Shown here: in pieces, positions 48,074 to 57,866 of the stretch
Layout: every line of letters begins with the position of its first letter
Numbering within the stretch: the stretch's first letter is position 1
Assembly: GCA_021795235.1 (NCBI GenBank)
Contig: JAJYPP010000010.1
Location: forward strand, 1-64,000
Length of the DNA: 64,000 nt
Direction: 5' to 3'
From: a bacterium
GTDB taxonomy: Bacteria; Chloroflexota; Dormibacteria; Aeolococcales; Bog-877
The notes under the pieces: model-generated
Seen by the model: only the letters and a program-made list of their open reading frames with translations
Told to the model about the DNA's origin: nothing
Databases searched by the model: none
Position numbers and translations under genes: made by a program

Positions 48074-48744
48074 CCTGAGGTCGACTCTCCCTGGGATAGC
48101 GCGCCGGCCCCGACGCTGTCCTGCTGACCCAGCGAGAAGGCCCTCGCCAGTTCGATGATCCTGGCTTGGTCCCGCAGCGCCCTGCGGCTCCTCGAGGTCT
48201 CCGTGTGGCGAGGTCTGACGGGCTGGTGAGCCTGATTCGCCAGCCGTTCGGCTTCACGGGCCTGGCGGGTCTGGTTGAGGCGTTCCCACTCCAGCACCGC
48301 CGCCTCCACCAGCGCCACCTTCGCGTCCGGGTTGGAGTCTTGGCCCAACTCCGAGAGCTGCGCCTCCAAGCGGCTCATCCGCGTCGGCGGCAGCCGGGTG
48401 CGCGCGGCGGCTACGACCTGGTCTATGCGAGCGGTGCGCTGGCGCTCCTGCCTGGTCGAATCCTCCCGGGCAACCTCCTGGGAGCGGGCCTCCCGCAGCT
48501 CGCGCTGGGCCGCTCCCAATAGCTCCCGGTACTGGGCCGCCAGCTCGAGATGCTGGCCAGCCGCCGCCAGCTGCGCCAGCTCGGCACCCTGCTGGAGCAG
48601 CCTCGCCACCGCTTCCTCAGCTCCCACCTGCTGCAGCTGGGGCAGTATGAAGACGCCAAACTTGCGGTCGACCTCCACGTACACCTGGCGAACTTCGGAA
48701 GGAAGTTCGGAGTGCTCGGGAACTGTGAGTGGACTACGGGACAT
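48067..48744 (-). CDS. Hypothetical helical/coiled-coil protein
   Basis: SD GGAGGT before ATG; alpha-helical composition (LELAAQYRELLGAAQRELREARSQEVARE). Confidence 0.65.
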   Translation of the reverse strand: MSRSPLTVPEHSELPSEVRQVYVEVDRKFGVFILPQLQQVGAEEAVARLLQQGAELAQLAAAGQHLELAAQYRELLGAAQRELREARSQEVAREDSTRQERQRTARIDQVVAAARTRLPPTRMSRLEAQLSELGQDSNPDAKVALVEAAVLEWERLNQTRQAREAERLANQAHQPVRPRHTETSRSRRALRDQARIIELARAFSLGQQDSVGAGALSQGESTSGQ

Positions 48745-48771
48745 GCGGAATTGGACCTCCAGGGGCTTGAA

Positions 48772-49476
48772 TCAAGGTAGGGATGCTGGCGCGCTCGCCG
48801 CCTTCGGGTTGCGGCCCATCTCCGCCAGCAGGCATCCGACCCCAGCCTCCACGCCACCTCGGGCGCGGAAAACCGAAGTACCCGCCACCAGCACCGTGGC
48901 GCCGGCATCCAGGCAGGCGCGCGCGTTGCTCGAGTCGATCCCTCCGTCGACTTCGAGCTCGCACGACAGGTCGCGGGTGTCGATCATGCTGCGCAACTTG
49001 ACAAGCTTAGCGAGCGCCCCCGGTTGGAACTGCTGGCCGCCAAAGCCAGGGTCGACAGACATCACCAGGGCGAGATCTATCTCAGCCAGGATCGAGTCCA
49101 AGAAATGCGTCGGCGTGGCGGGGTTGATGGCGACCCCCACTCGCGCCCGCTGTTGGCGGATCACGCTCACGGTGTGATGAAGCTGGCGACAGGCCTCGAA
49201 ATGCACCGTGATCAGATCCACCCCCGCTGCCGCGAACGCGGGGATGATGGCGTCCGGCTCCTCGACCATGAGATGGACCTCGAGCCGCAAGCCACAGCTG
49301 CGGCGGCAGGCCGCGGCCACATCGGGCCCCAGCGTGAGATTGGGAACGAAGTGATTGTCCATCACGTCGATGTGGATCCGGTCCGCGCCGGCCCGCTCGC
49401 ACGCGGCCACCTCCTCGCCCAGCCGGGCGAAGTCGGCCGCCAGAACGGAAGGGGCAAGTTCAGCCGACATCAGCAT
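48772..49476 (-). CDS. rpe: Ribulose-phosphate 3-epimerase
   Basis: LAPSVLAADFARLGEEVAACERAGADRIHIDVMDNHFVPNLTLGPDV; VMSVDPGFGGQQF; LEVDGGIDSSNA. Confidence 0.95.
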   Translation of the reverse strand: MLMSAELAPSVLAADFARLGEEVAACERAGADRIHIDVMDNHFVPNLTLGPDVAAACRRSCGLRLEVHLMVEEPDAIIPAFAAAGVDLITVHFEACRQLHHTVSVIRQQRARVGVAINPATPTHFLDSILAEIDLALVMSVDPGFGGQQFQPGALAKLVKLRSMIDTRDLSCELEVDGGIDSSNARACLDAGATVLVAGTSVFRARGGVEAGVGCLLAEMGRNPKAASAPASLP

Positions 49477-50218
49477 GAGTCAGCAGCCCGGCCGCGGCCC
49501 GGTCGCACCAGACCTCGCAGCCGGGGAGGCGCCGGGCCACCAACTGAGCCGGCAGCCGCACCGGGTCGTAGGGACCTTCCAGAACCGCCGCCAGGGTGGC
49601 GGCCTTGGCCTGCCCCTCGAGCAGGAAGCACACCCTGGCAGCCGAGCGGATGAGGTTCGGTCCCAGCGTGAGCCGGCGCTGTCCGGAGGGATGAAGGGTG
49701 GCCAACGCCAGTTCATCGTCCGGGTATTCCCGGCCCGGGAACAGGGATGCCGTGTGCCCGTCCGAGCCCATCCCCAGCCCGATCCAGTCGAACCGAAGCT
49801 GACCTTCGACCTGGGGCACGACCCCCAGCAGCCTGGCCTCGAAGCGACCGACAACGGTCTCTGGCCCCATGCCGTCCTCGACCGCCCAGCCAACGACCAT
49901 CGGAGTCGGCCCAACGATCCGAGAAACCAAGGCGGCCCTGATCATACCCTCGTTGGAATCCGGGTCGGAAACCGGCACCATCCGCTCGTCACCTGGGATC
50001 AGCACCACCCGAGCCCAATCGATTCCGGGCCGACGCGCCAAGAGCTCCAACGCCGATCGGGGGGTTGTCCCCCCAGGCAGACCCAGGACGGCCTCGCCTC
50101 TCGCCGCGACCGCCCGCTGAATCGCCTCCGCCACCTCCGCCGCCGCGAACTCCGCCAGCTCTTGTGGGTCCTGGAGGACGCGGACCCTGGGCCTGGACAG
50201 CTCTTCTGGCCCGGTCAC
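49460..50218 (-). CDS. pgl: 6-phosphogluconolactonase
   Basis: VLGLPGGTTPRSALELLARRPGIDWARVVLIPGDERMVPVSDPDSNEGMI; FDWIGLGMGSDGHTASLFPG. Confidence 0.93.
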   Translation of the reverse strand: MTGPEELSRPRVRVLQDPQELAEFAAAEVAEAIQRAVAARGEAVLGLPGGTTPRSALELLARRPGIDWARVVLIPGDERMVPVSDPDSNEGMIRAALVSRIVGPTPMVVGWAVEDGMGPETVVGRFEARLLGVVPQVEGQLRFDWIGLGMGSDGHTASLFPGREYPDDELALATLHPSGQRRLTLGPNLIRSAARVCFLLEGQAKAATLAAVLEGPYDPVRLPAQLVARRLPGCEVWCDRAAAGLLTHADVG

Positions 50219-50618
50219 CTCAGGCGGCTCCGCTGCCGCCGAGTGAACTGTAGTGAGCGCACTCCTGCGGCAGCCCTCCTCGGGGGTCCCTCACGGGTCT
50301 TGGCCTCGTCGGGTACCGCCCGAGCCGTTGGCTCTGGTCTTACGCTCCCTCCCACGGCGCCGGATGATCCAGCGTCCTGGCCGTCGCTGCTTGCGCTGGC
50401 GGGCGGGGCCACGGCGTCAACTGCACCGCTTGGGCTGGCTACGTCCGGCCAGTCACGGAGATCCTGGGCAGTGGCTACCGCTCCTTGAAGCTCATCACCA
50501 CGAACTATCGCACTTCGTACGAGCAACTGTTCCCAACCCCCGACCGGGCGACAGTCACGAGCGGCACGGCGTTCGTCCGAGGGCGCCTCCCCGCAGAGCT
50601 CGTCTGGGGCTGGGCCGC

Positions 50619-52658
50619 TCACCGGGCCAGGACCCCCTTGGCCCGGGAGACGATGGCCTCCACGGTCAGCCCCAGGTGCTGGTAGACATCCTCGTAGGGA
50701 GCCGAGGCGCCGAAGCGGTCGACCCCCACGGCCGCGCCATCCTCCCCCACCAGGGCCAGCCACGGCTCGGTGACCCCCGCCTCCACTGCAACCCGCGCCG
50801 TGACACCGCGGGGCAGTACCTGATCCCGGTACTCGGAGGGCTGCTGCCGGAACAGCTCCAGTGATGGCGTGCTCACCAGGCGGGTGGGAATCCCCTCCTG
50901 CTCCAGCGACTCCCGGGCCCTGGCACAGAGGCAGAGCTCCGATCCGGTGCCGATCAGGATCACCCGCGGGTCTCCACCCCCGGCCTCCTGCAACACGTAA
51001 CCACCACGGCGCACCCCGGATTCGGCCAGCTCGGCGGTCCCCGCCAGGATCGGCAGATTCTGGCGGCACAGGACCAGGGCGGTGGGCGCCTGGCTGCGCT
51101 CGAGCGCGACCGCCCACGCCCAACTGGACTCGTTGGCGTCGCCCGGGCGCAGGACCACCAGGTTGGGCATGACCCGCAGGGAGGCCAGCTGCTCCACCGG
51201 CTGGTGAGTGGGACCGTCCTCTCCCAGCCCCACGCTGTCGTGGGTGTAAACCCAGACCACCGGCAGGTGGGACAGCGCCGAGAGTCGTATGGACGGACGC
51301 TGGTAGTCCGAGAAGGTGAAGAAAGTGGCACTGTAGGGTCGCAGGCCACCATGAGCAGCCATGCCGTTGCAGGCAGCTCCCATGGCGTGCTCACGGACTC
51401 CGAAGTGCAGGTTCCGGCCCTCACCGGTCTGGGGGTCGAAGTCCCCGCCCCCGGTGACGGCCGTCTTGGTCGACTCGGAAAGGTCGGCGTCTCCACCCAG
51501 GATCCAGGGAATCGCCCGGGCGAGAGCATTCAACGCCTGTCCGCCGGAGACTCTGGTCGCGATCTCCTTGTCCCCCACCTGCCAGCGCGGCAGGGAGTCC
51601 CGCCACCCCGGCGGCAGCTCCCCGGACTGCGCCAGGCGCCACTCCTGGGCGAGTTCGGGATTGGCGCTGGCCCAACTATCGAAGCGACCGCGCCAGGAGG
51701 CGCTGAGCCTGCCGCCCACCTCCACCGCTTGGCCAAACCTCTCGGCGGCCAGAGTCGGCACGTAGAAGACGCGGTCCGGGTCCCAGCCGTAGGCTCGCTT
51801 GGCGGCCGCGACCTCGTCGGGGCCGAGCGGGGAGCCGTGGGCGGCGTTGGTGTCCTGCTTGTGAGGGGCCCCGTAGCCGATGTGAGTCCTGACCGCAATG
51901 ATCGACGGCCTGGTCTCATCGGCAATTGCCCCCGCGATCGCCGACTCGATGCCGGCCAGGTCGAGGGTGCCGTCCTCCACCCGGTTGACCTGCCAGCCGT
52001 AGGCGTGGAAGCGTTCCAGGACATCCTCGGAGAAGGACAGGGACGTGGGACCGTCCAGGGACACATGGTTGTCGTCGTACAGGCAGACCAGCTTGCCCAA
52101 CCCCAGGTGCCCGGCCAGAGAGGCCGCCTCCGCCGAGATCCCCTCCATCAGGTCCCCGTCCCCGCACAGCACGAAGGTCCGGTGATCGACTATGTCCTGG
52201 CCGGGCCGGTTGTAGCGATGCGCCAGCGCCCGCTCAGCTATCGCCATGCCCACTGCGTTGCCGAAGCCCTGGCCCAGCGGACCGGTGGTGACCTCGACGC
52301 CCGGTGTGAGCCCGCGCTCCGGATGACCGGGGGTGATCGAGCCCCACGTCCGGAAGTGCCGGAGGTCGTCCATGGACACCCCGTAGCCGGTCAGGTGCAG
52401 CAGCGAGTAGAGCAGCATCGAGCCATGTCCGGCCGAGAGGATGAAGCGATCCCGATCGGGCCAGTCCGGGTCCCGGGGATCGTGGCGCAGGAATTTGGTC
52501 CAGAGCACATAGGCCATCGGTGCCGCCCCCATGGGCAGGCCGGGGTGTCCGGAGTTGGCCTCCTGCACCCCATCGATGGCAAGGCAGCGGATGGTGTTGA
52601 TGCACAGGTCGTCGAGCTCGCTGCCCGCTCGAGGCAGCACCGCAACCGAGTCGGGCAT
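50619..52658 (-). CDS. tkt: Transketolase
   Basis: [94 protein letters not shown]. Confidence 0.96.
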   Translation of the reverse strand: MPDSVAVLPRAGSELDDLCINTIRCLAIDGVQEANSGHPGLPMGAAPMAYVLWTKFLRHDPRDPDWPDRDRFILSAGHGSMLLYSLLHLTGYGVSMDDLRHFRTWGSITPGHPERGLTPGVEVTTGPLGQGFGNAVGMAIAERALAHRYNRPGQDIVDHRTFVLCGDGDLMEGISAEAASLAGHLGLGKLVCLYDDNHVSLDGPTSLSFSEDVLERFHAYGWQVNRVEDGTLDLAGIESAIAGAIADETRPSIIAVRTHIGYGAPHKQDTNAAHGSPLGPDEVAAAKRAYGWDPDRVFYVPTLAAERFGQAVEVGGRLSASWRGRFDSWASANPELAQEWRLAQSGELPPGWRDSLPRWQVGDKEIATRVSGGQALNALARAIPWILGGDADLSESTKTAVTGGGDFDPQTGEGRNLHFGVREHAMGAACNGMAAHGGLRPYSATFFTFSDYQRPSIRLSALSHLPVVWVYTHDSVGLGEDGPTHQPVEQLASLRVMPNLVVLRPGDANESSWAWAVALERSQAPTALVLCRQNLPILAGTAELAESGVRRGGYVLQEAGGGDPRVILIGTGSELCLCARARESLEQEGIPTRLVSTPSLELFRQQPSEYRDQVLPRGVTARVAVEAGVTEPWLALVGEDGAAVGVDRFGASAPYEDVYQHLGLTVEAIVSRAKGVLAR

Positions 52659-52734
52659 TCGGAACTCCTCTAGTGGATCCTGGGGATGTTTACCAGAGTC
52701 ATGCTCTCACGGCTCGGGCTACCGCCGTGGACCG

Positions 52735-53079
52735 TTAGTTCGTTGGAGCGAGCTCCCGGGGTCCCGCCTCCACCGCGCCCCCCTTGGAGATCCACTCGTT
52801 GATCCCCCCGACCAGCGCTGCCGACTCCAGCCCGCGCTCTCGTAGGAACTTGGCCGCCCGGTAGCTGCGCGAGCCGGCTGAGCAGTAGACCAGGACTGGT
52901 AGTGACCCGGGAAGCTCCGGCCAGCGCCGGGCGAGCTCCGTGATGGGGATCCACAGTGAGTCGGGCATGCGGACTGCATCCCGCTCGCCCCGCTCTCTGA
53001 CGTCCAGCGCCACCGCCCCGGCCGCCAGCCAAGCCAGTGCCTCCTGCCCCCCCAACTCGATCGTGCGCCGAATAGCCAT
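52735..53079 (-). CDS. Rhodanese-like domain protein
   Basis: LAAGAVALDVRERGERDAVRMPDSLWIPITEL; LPVLVYCSAGSRSYRAAKFLRERGLESAALVGGINEW. Confidence 0.92.
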   Translation of the reverse strand: MAIRRTIELGGQEALAWLAAGAVALDVRERGERDAVRMPDSLWIPITELARRWPELPGSLPVLVYCSAGSRSYRAAKFLRERGLESAALVGGINEWISKGGAVEAGPRELAPTN

Positions 53080-53163
53080 GCCAGGATTATCGGGGAACGA
53101 CAGCTGAGCCCGATGTCCAAGCCGGGGCCGGCGTCGAGCCGCTGACCCGTCCAGGGCTCGGGC

Positions 53164-54348
53164 TCAGATCGAGCCCAACGCCGCCAGCACAGTGCGGTTG
53201 CCCGGCCGCCATCTTCTCGGGTTGCTGACCATGGCCCGGCGACACGCCTCGGCCAGCCCGTCCAGCCTGGCGAGCGGCAGAGGCACCACCGCCGGTGAGA
53301 GCTTGGCCGCCGCGGCGGCGTTGGCGGCCTGCTCGGCCCCACGCAGGGTGTCCGACTCCGCCACCACCGCAACCGCCCTTCGCCCGCTGGCCAAGACCTC
53401 CGCCAGGGTGCTGCGCCCGGCCCGGGCGATGACCAGCTCTGCCGCGGCCAGGGTGTCCAGGCACCGGGCGGGGTCGTCCGCCATCTGCAGGTTCGGCAAG
53501 CCCGCCCCCAGGGAATGGGGCTCGGTGCCGGCGAAGACCAGGCAGGAGGGCAGCTCGCCTCGCCCAACCGCCAGGTTCAAGGCGCCCAGGAGCTGCTGGT
53601 TCGAGTCCTGGAGGCGGCGGTCTCCGCGGCTGCCGCCGCCGAGCACTGCGACCACCCGCGGCGGCGGCTCCCGACCTGGGGTGGCTGGACCCGTCGGGAC
53701 TTCTTCCCGCACCAGGGCGGGGATGCGCAGGAGCGGGACCGGGCCGATTCGCCCCCTCGTCCAGCCCCGCCGCAACTCGCTGACCAGGACCAGGTCGGCA
53801 CTCTGGTGCAACGCCTCCTGCAGCAGGCGGGCCCCTCGGCTGTGGGCGGGATTGCGGAGGTCGTGAAGGTTGGCCATCGCCACCAACCGGGCGGGCGAGA
53901 CGGCCCGCAGCAACGGCAGCAAGAGCGGATAGCCATCCACCACCACCACCGCCGGCCTCCGCCGGCTGACCGCGTCCAGAAGCGCCTGCACTCCGGAGGA
54001 GTCGATGAGGGTCTGCTGCGGATCAGAGCCCCGGCCAAGGTCGAAGGGGGTGACCGGGGCTCTGAGGAGCCTGCCCGCCAGTGGCACAGCCGAGGCCGAG
54101 GTGTGGAATCTGATCCGGCCAGACGACTCACCACTGCCCAGAACCCCAGCCAGACTGATCGACTCCGTCAACCGCCCCAGACCCGGCTCGGCCCGAGCCA
54201 AGAACCATGTCGGACCGGCCAGCATGGCCCCCAGCAGGTCCGACCCACTCACAGCCGCGTCCCCGCCGAGGCCGCTGGGCCGTGCCATCCTGGCGGGTCC
54301 GGCGCGGCCCGGCCCCAGGGTTCCGACCCTCCGCCTGTCCTGCGCCAT
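53164..54348 (-). CDS. GT28/MurG C-terminal-like glycosyltransferase-fold protein
   Basis: C-terminal AELVIARAGRSTLAEVLASGRRAVAVVAESDTLRGAEQAANA resembles the GT28 C-terminal domain. Confidence 0.6.
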   Translation of the reverse strand: MAQDRRRVGTLGPGRAGPARMARPSGLGGDAAVSGSDLLGAMLAGPTWFLARAEPGLGRLTESISLAGVLGSGESSGRIRFHTSASAVPLAGRLLRAPVTPFDLGRGSDPQQTLIDSSGVQALLDAVSRRRPAVVVVDGYPLLLPLLRAVSPARLVAMANLHDLRNPAHSRGARLLQEALHQSADLVLVSELRRGWTRGRIGPVPLLRIPALVREEVPTGPATPGREPPPRVVAVLGGGSRGDRRLQDSNQQLLGALNLAVGRGELPSCLVFAGTEPHSLGAGLPNLQMADDPARCLDTLAAAELVIARAGRSTLAEVLASGRRAVAVVAESDTLRGAEQAANAAAAAKLSPAVVPLPLARLDGLAEACRRAMVSNPRRWRPGNRTVLAALGSI

Positions 54349-54441
54349 CTGCGAATGTTGACACGGGGATGGCTCCCGCCGCCAACGGTGGCCCGCGCCC
54401 ATCCCCGGACCGCTGGAGCGGGCGGCGCTCGTGGCGCAAAC

Positions 54442-54472
54442 TTGACACCGGGCCGGCCGGGGGGGCTACGCT
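54442..54472 (+). promoter_or_regulatory. Candidate gdh promoter TTGACA-N19-TACGCT
   Basis: Consensus -35; spacer longer than ideal. Confidence 0.4.
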
Positions 54473-54531
54473 AACCTCCTCCCGGCCTCTTTGACGGCCG
54501 CGGCAGACACAAACTTGGAGGGCGCAGGTCG

Positions 54532-55818
54532 ATGGCCAACAGCGTCATGGCAACACCGGCCGCCTCGGTGGCGCCAGCCAATCCGTACGTCACCGCCCAG
54601 CGACAGTTCGACCAGGCAGCGTCGCTGCTGGAGCTGGACCCGGGCATGCGCGCCGTCCTGCGCCAGGTCAGGCGCGAGTTCACAGTCAACTTTCCCGTCC
54701 GTATGGACGATGGCAGCATCCACGTCTTCACCGGGTACCGGGTCCAGCACAACCTGACCAGGGGGCCCGCCAAGGGCGGGATTCGCTATCACCCCCAGGT
54801 CAGCCTGGACGAGGTCAAGGCCCTCTCCATGTGGATGACATGGAAGTGCGCGGTCACCAACCTGCCCTACGGCGGGGCCAAGGGTGGCGTCATCTGTGAC
54901 CCCTCGCAGCTTAGCCAGCGGGAGCTCGAGAACCTCACCCGCAGGTTCGCCAGCGAGATCTCCTTGCTGATCGGGCCCGAGAGCGACATCCCCGCTCCCG
55001 ACGTGAACACCAACCAGCAGACCATGGCCTGGATCATGGACACCATCTCCATGGAGAAGGGGTACTCGGTCCCGGCCACCGTGACCGGCAAGCCACTCTC
55101 CATCGGAGGATCGCAGGGACGTCCGGCGGCGACCGGGCGGGGTGTCCTGGTGGTGACCTTGGGGGCCTGCCGACGGCTGGGCTGGAATCCCAGCGAGTGC
55201 AGTGTGGCCATCCAGGGTTTCGGCAACGTGGGCAGCGTCAGCGCCGAGTTGCTGGATGCCGAAGGGTTCAAGGTGGTGGCGGTGTCGGACGTCTTCGGGG
55301 GCATCTACAACAAAGATGGCTTCGATGTGCCGGCCCTGCTGCAGCACCAGGCCAAGCATGGCCGGGTTGCCGGCTTTGCCGGGGCGAAGGAGGAGATCTC
55401 CAACTCCGCTCTCCTGGAGCTCCCGGTCACGATCCTGGTGCCGGCCGCCCTGGAGAATCAGTTCAGCATGGAGAACGCGGCCAGGGTTCAGGCGAAGTTG
55501 ATCGTGGAGGCCGCCAACGGGCCAACCACCCCCGAGGCGGACGATATCTTCCACCAGCGAGGGATCGTGGTCGTGCCCGACATCCTGGCCAACGCCGGTG
55601 GGGTGACCGTCTCCTACTTCGAGTGGGTGCAGGATCTGCAGTCATTCTTCTGGGAGGAGGAGGAGATCAACTCGCGCTTGACCAGGATCATGGAACGCGC
55701 CTACCAACAGATCGATGATCTTGCCCAGGAACACCACACCACCCTGCGGATGGGGGCGTACTGCCTGGCGGTCAAGCGCGTCGCCGACGCCACCGCCGTC
55801 AGGGGCATCTACCCGTAG
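54532..55818 (+). CDS. gdhA: Glu/Leu/Phe/Val dehydrogenase (NAD(P)-dependent glutamate dehydrogenase)
   Basis: NLTRGPAKGGIRYHPQVSLDEVKALSMWMTWKCAVTNLPYGGAKGGV; VAIQGFGNVGSVSAELL. Confidence 0.95.
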   Translation: MANSVMATPAASVAPANPYVTAQRQFDQAASLLELDPGMRAVLRQVRREFTVNFPVRMDDGSIHVFTGYRVQHNLTRGPAKGGIRYHPQVSLDEVKALSMWMTWKCAVTNLPYGGAKGGVICDPSQLSQRELENLTRRFASEISLLIGPESDIPAPDVNTNQQTMAWIMDTISMEKGYSVPATVTGKPLSIGGSQGRPAATGRGVLVVTLGACRRLGWNPSECSVAIQGFGNVGSVSAELLDAEGFKVVAVSDVFGGIYNKDGFDVPALLQHQAKHGRVAGFAGAKEEISNSALLELPVTILVPAALENQFSMENAARVQAKLIVEAANGPTTPEADDIFHQRGIVVVPDILANAGGVTVSYFEWVQDLQSFFWEEEEINSRLTRIMERAYQQIDDLAQEHHTTLRMGAYCLAVKRVADATAVRGIYP

Positions 55819-55881
55819 CGAGATCGCTGAGGCCACGGCCCCAGGTCGCGTGGCGGGCGGAGGGCAGGTCCCGTTGCCCGA

Positions 55882-57444
55882 TCAGCTCGGGCAGTCGGCG
55901 CGCGAGGCGTGCCAAGACGAGGCGGCGGCGGCTGGCGCCAACAGCACGTTGCTGGAGGTGGCGAAGACGCACCGCCAACCTGGGGTGGAGAGTAGGAGGA
56001 CCGTCAGCGGCGCTGCCCGCGGCTGCCACACCAGGGTGACGTGATGCTCGCGCAGCACCGCCAGGCTCCCCTGACCGCCGCCGACGGCGGTCAGGTACTC
56101 GGACATCACCTGGCGACCGATGAGCACCACCTCGCCGAATATGAACACCGTGTCGGGCGCACAGGACCTTCCCAACGGCACCCGGTGGTCGATCCGGTAC
56201 AGCAGCCACCCTGAGCTCCCGTAGGGGGCGAAAACCCGGGCCGGCGGCCCCTCGCAGATGACCCGTCCCACCTGGACCGGGTAGGCAGAGCCGGTCAGGC
56301 TGTTTTCCGGGCTGTGCAGCTGGTCCAGCATGCGGGCGCCGGTTGCCAGCACCACCAGCACCAGCACCGCGCCGACGAACCAGACCGGAGCGGGCCGACG
56401 CCGGCGGGGGCGCGGGAACCCCCGGGCCTCCCGGAGGTGGGTCGCGAACCCCTGCACCCCGTCGGCCCAGAGCGGCAGCGTCAGGAGCGCAAATATCGGC
56501 AGGTCGCGGACCGCGTAGAGCATGAGCACCAAGCCCGCAGCCGCCAGCAGCAGGTCGGACAGGCGGGTGTGACGCGCCCAGCGGATGGTGAGCAAAGTCG
56601 TCAGCAGCAGGACCAGGGCGGGGATGCTGGCCACCGAGTGGAAGTCGGGCGGCTGCCACTCGTTCAGGCTGCCCTGCGCCACCGGGCTCAGCAGCAGTTT
56701 GGCCGGATAGAGATAGATCCCGACCCCATTGGGGTTGACCATCGGCGCCAGCGCCGACACCACCCAGAGCGCCCCGAGGTCGCGGCAGGCCGCAGCGCCA
56801 ATTGCCCCAGGGTGGCGCAGGTAGACGGCCAGCACCTCGCCGGCCAGAAAGACCGCCACCACCCCCAGGCCGATGAGGAAGCCACCGTGGAGGTTGCCCC
56901 AGACCACGAAGAGGGGCACCAGGAGGAGCAGCGGGCCACGCCTGGGCCGGCGCCGGTAGGAGTCCAGCAGGGTGAGCAGCACGCCCAACAGTCCGAAGGA
57001 GAACATCTGCGGACTGGGTCCCCAGATCTGGAGACCGGTGATCATCACCAGGGCCGCGCCCAGACCCACCACCCAGCGGGACCGACCGGCCTGGTCGACC
57101 CGCATCACACCCAGGAAGAAGCCCACCCAGGTGGCAACCGCGAAGGTCAGGATGACGGCGGTCATGCCCAGGTGGGTGTACAGCCAGGCGTCGATGACCT
57201 CTGACGCCCACTCCTGGCTGATGAAGGGATGAGTGGAGGCGGTGAAGGTGAAGTAGTTGTGCAAGGGCACCCCGCCACGAGCCAGGATTTCCAGGCCGAT
57301 GCGCGCCGTCCACCAGAAATCAGGGTCGAACTGGGGAGTGGTGAAGGCGGCGAGCCCGAGGATGAGCATCGCGGCCAAGAAGATGTTGGGGGGATCTGCG
57401 CGCCAAGGCGCCCGATTAGGCTGGTGGGGGGGCATCTCCTGCAT
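55882..57444 (-). CDS. Polytopic membrane protein, GT-C glycosyltransferase-like
   Basis: FDPDFWWTARIGLEILARGGVPLHNYFTFTASTHPFISQEWASEVI plus ~10 hydrophobic helices. Confidence 0.65.
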   Translation of the reverse strand: MQEMPPHQPNRAPWRADPPNIFLAAMLILGLAAFTTPQFDPDFWWTARIGLEILARGGVPLHNYFTFTASTHPFISQEWASEVIDAWLYTHLGMTAVILTFAVATWVGFFLGVMRVDQAGRSRWVVGLGAALVMITGLQIWGPSPQMFSFGLLGVLLTLLDSYRRRPRRGPLLLLVPLFVVWGNLHGGFLIGLGVVAVFLAGEVLAVYLRHPGAIGAAACRDLGALWVVSALAPMVNPNGVGIYLYPAKLLLSPVAQGSLNEWQPPDFHSVASIPALVLLLTTLLTIRWARHTRLSDLLLAAAGLVLMLYAVRDLPIFALLTLPLWADGVQGFATHLREARGFPRPRRRRPAPVWFVGAVLVLVVLATGARMLDQLHSPENSLTGSAYPVQVGRVICEGPPARVFAPYGSSGWLLYRIDHRVPLGRSCAPDTVFIFGEVVLIGRQVMSEYLTAVGGGQGSLAVLREHHVTLVWQPRAAPLTVLLLSTPGWRCVFATSSNVLLAPAAAASSWHASRADCPS

Positions 57445-57530
57445 GGGTCGAGGGCCAGTCTAGGGCAGCCGCGGTGCGGCCCCGAGGACCCTGATGCCAC
57501 AGTCGAGCACCACTTCGGTAACGTGAGGCG

Positions 57531-57866
57531 ATGGCCGAGCCGAGACGTCACGAAGCGGACGGCTGGCGGCTCCTAAGATCGCTGGAGGGGATACCGCAGG
57601 GCCTGAGCCGGGATCGTCGGAGAGACTGGCCCCTGCCTGGTGCGGCAGGGAGAGCGAGTCTGTGCCCTGGACGACAACTGCGTCCACGCCGGTGCGCCAC
57701 TGTCCGAGGCCTGGCTGCGCCAGCGCCTGCTGATCCGCCCTTGGCATCGCCACCGCTAAGCTCCCGCCAGCGGCAGGACCCAGTAACCGGAGAACTCTCG
57801 GCCCAGCCAGTGCATCGGCCAAGGGTCGCGAGCGGTTGGGTGATGGTGCAGCTCAAAGACCGCTAA
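57531..57866 (+). pseudogene. Degraded Rieske [2Fe-2S] domain protein with two compensating frameshifts
   Basis: Middle frame (57607-57756) reads AGIVGETGPCLVRQGERVCALDDNCVHAGAPLSEAWLRQRLLIRPWHRHR*; C-terminal frame reads LSSRQRQDPVTGELSAQPVHRPRVASGWVMVQLKDR*. The CPWH box is RPWH. Confidence 0.75.

Noticed and set aside
50215-51123. 302-aa minus-strand ORF ending in a TGA overlapping the pgl GTG
   Set aside because: Most of it is a shadow of tkt; the intergenic part has poor GC3, and the + strand frame looks more coding-like.
51204-52673. 489-aa + strand ORF over tkt, and similar shadows at 8573..9733, 12681..13730, 16755..17912, 55799..57313
   Set aside because: Each lies opposite or out of frame with a confidently identified gene; composition is typical of shadow frames.
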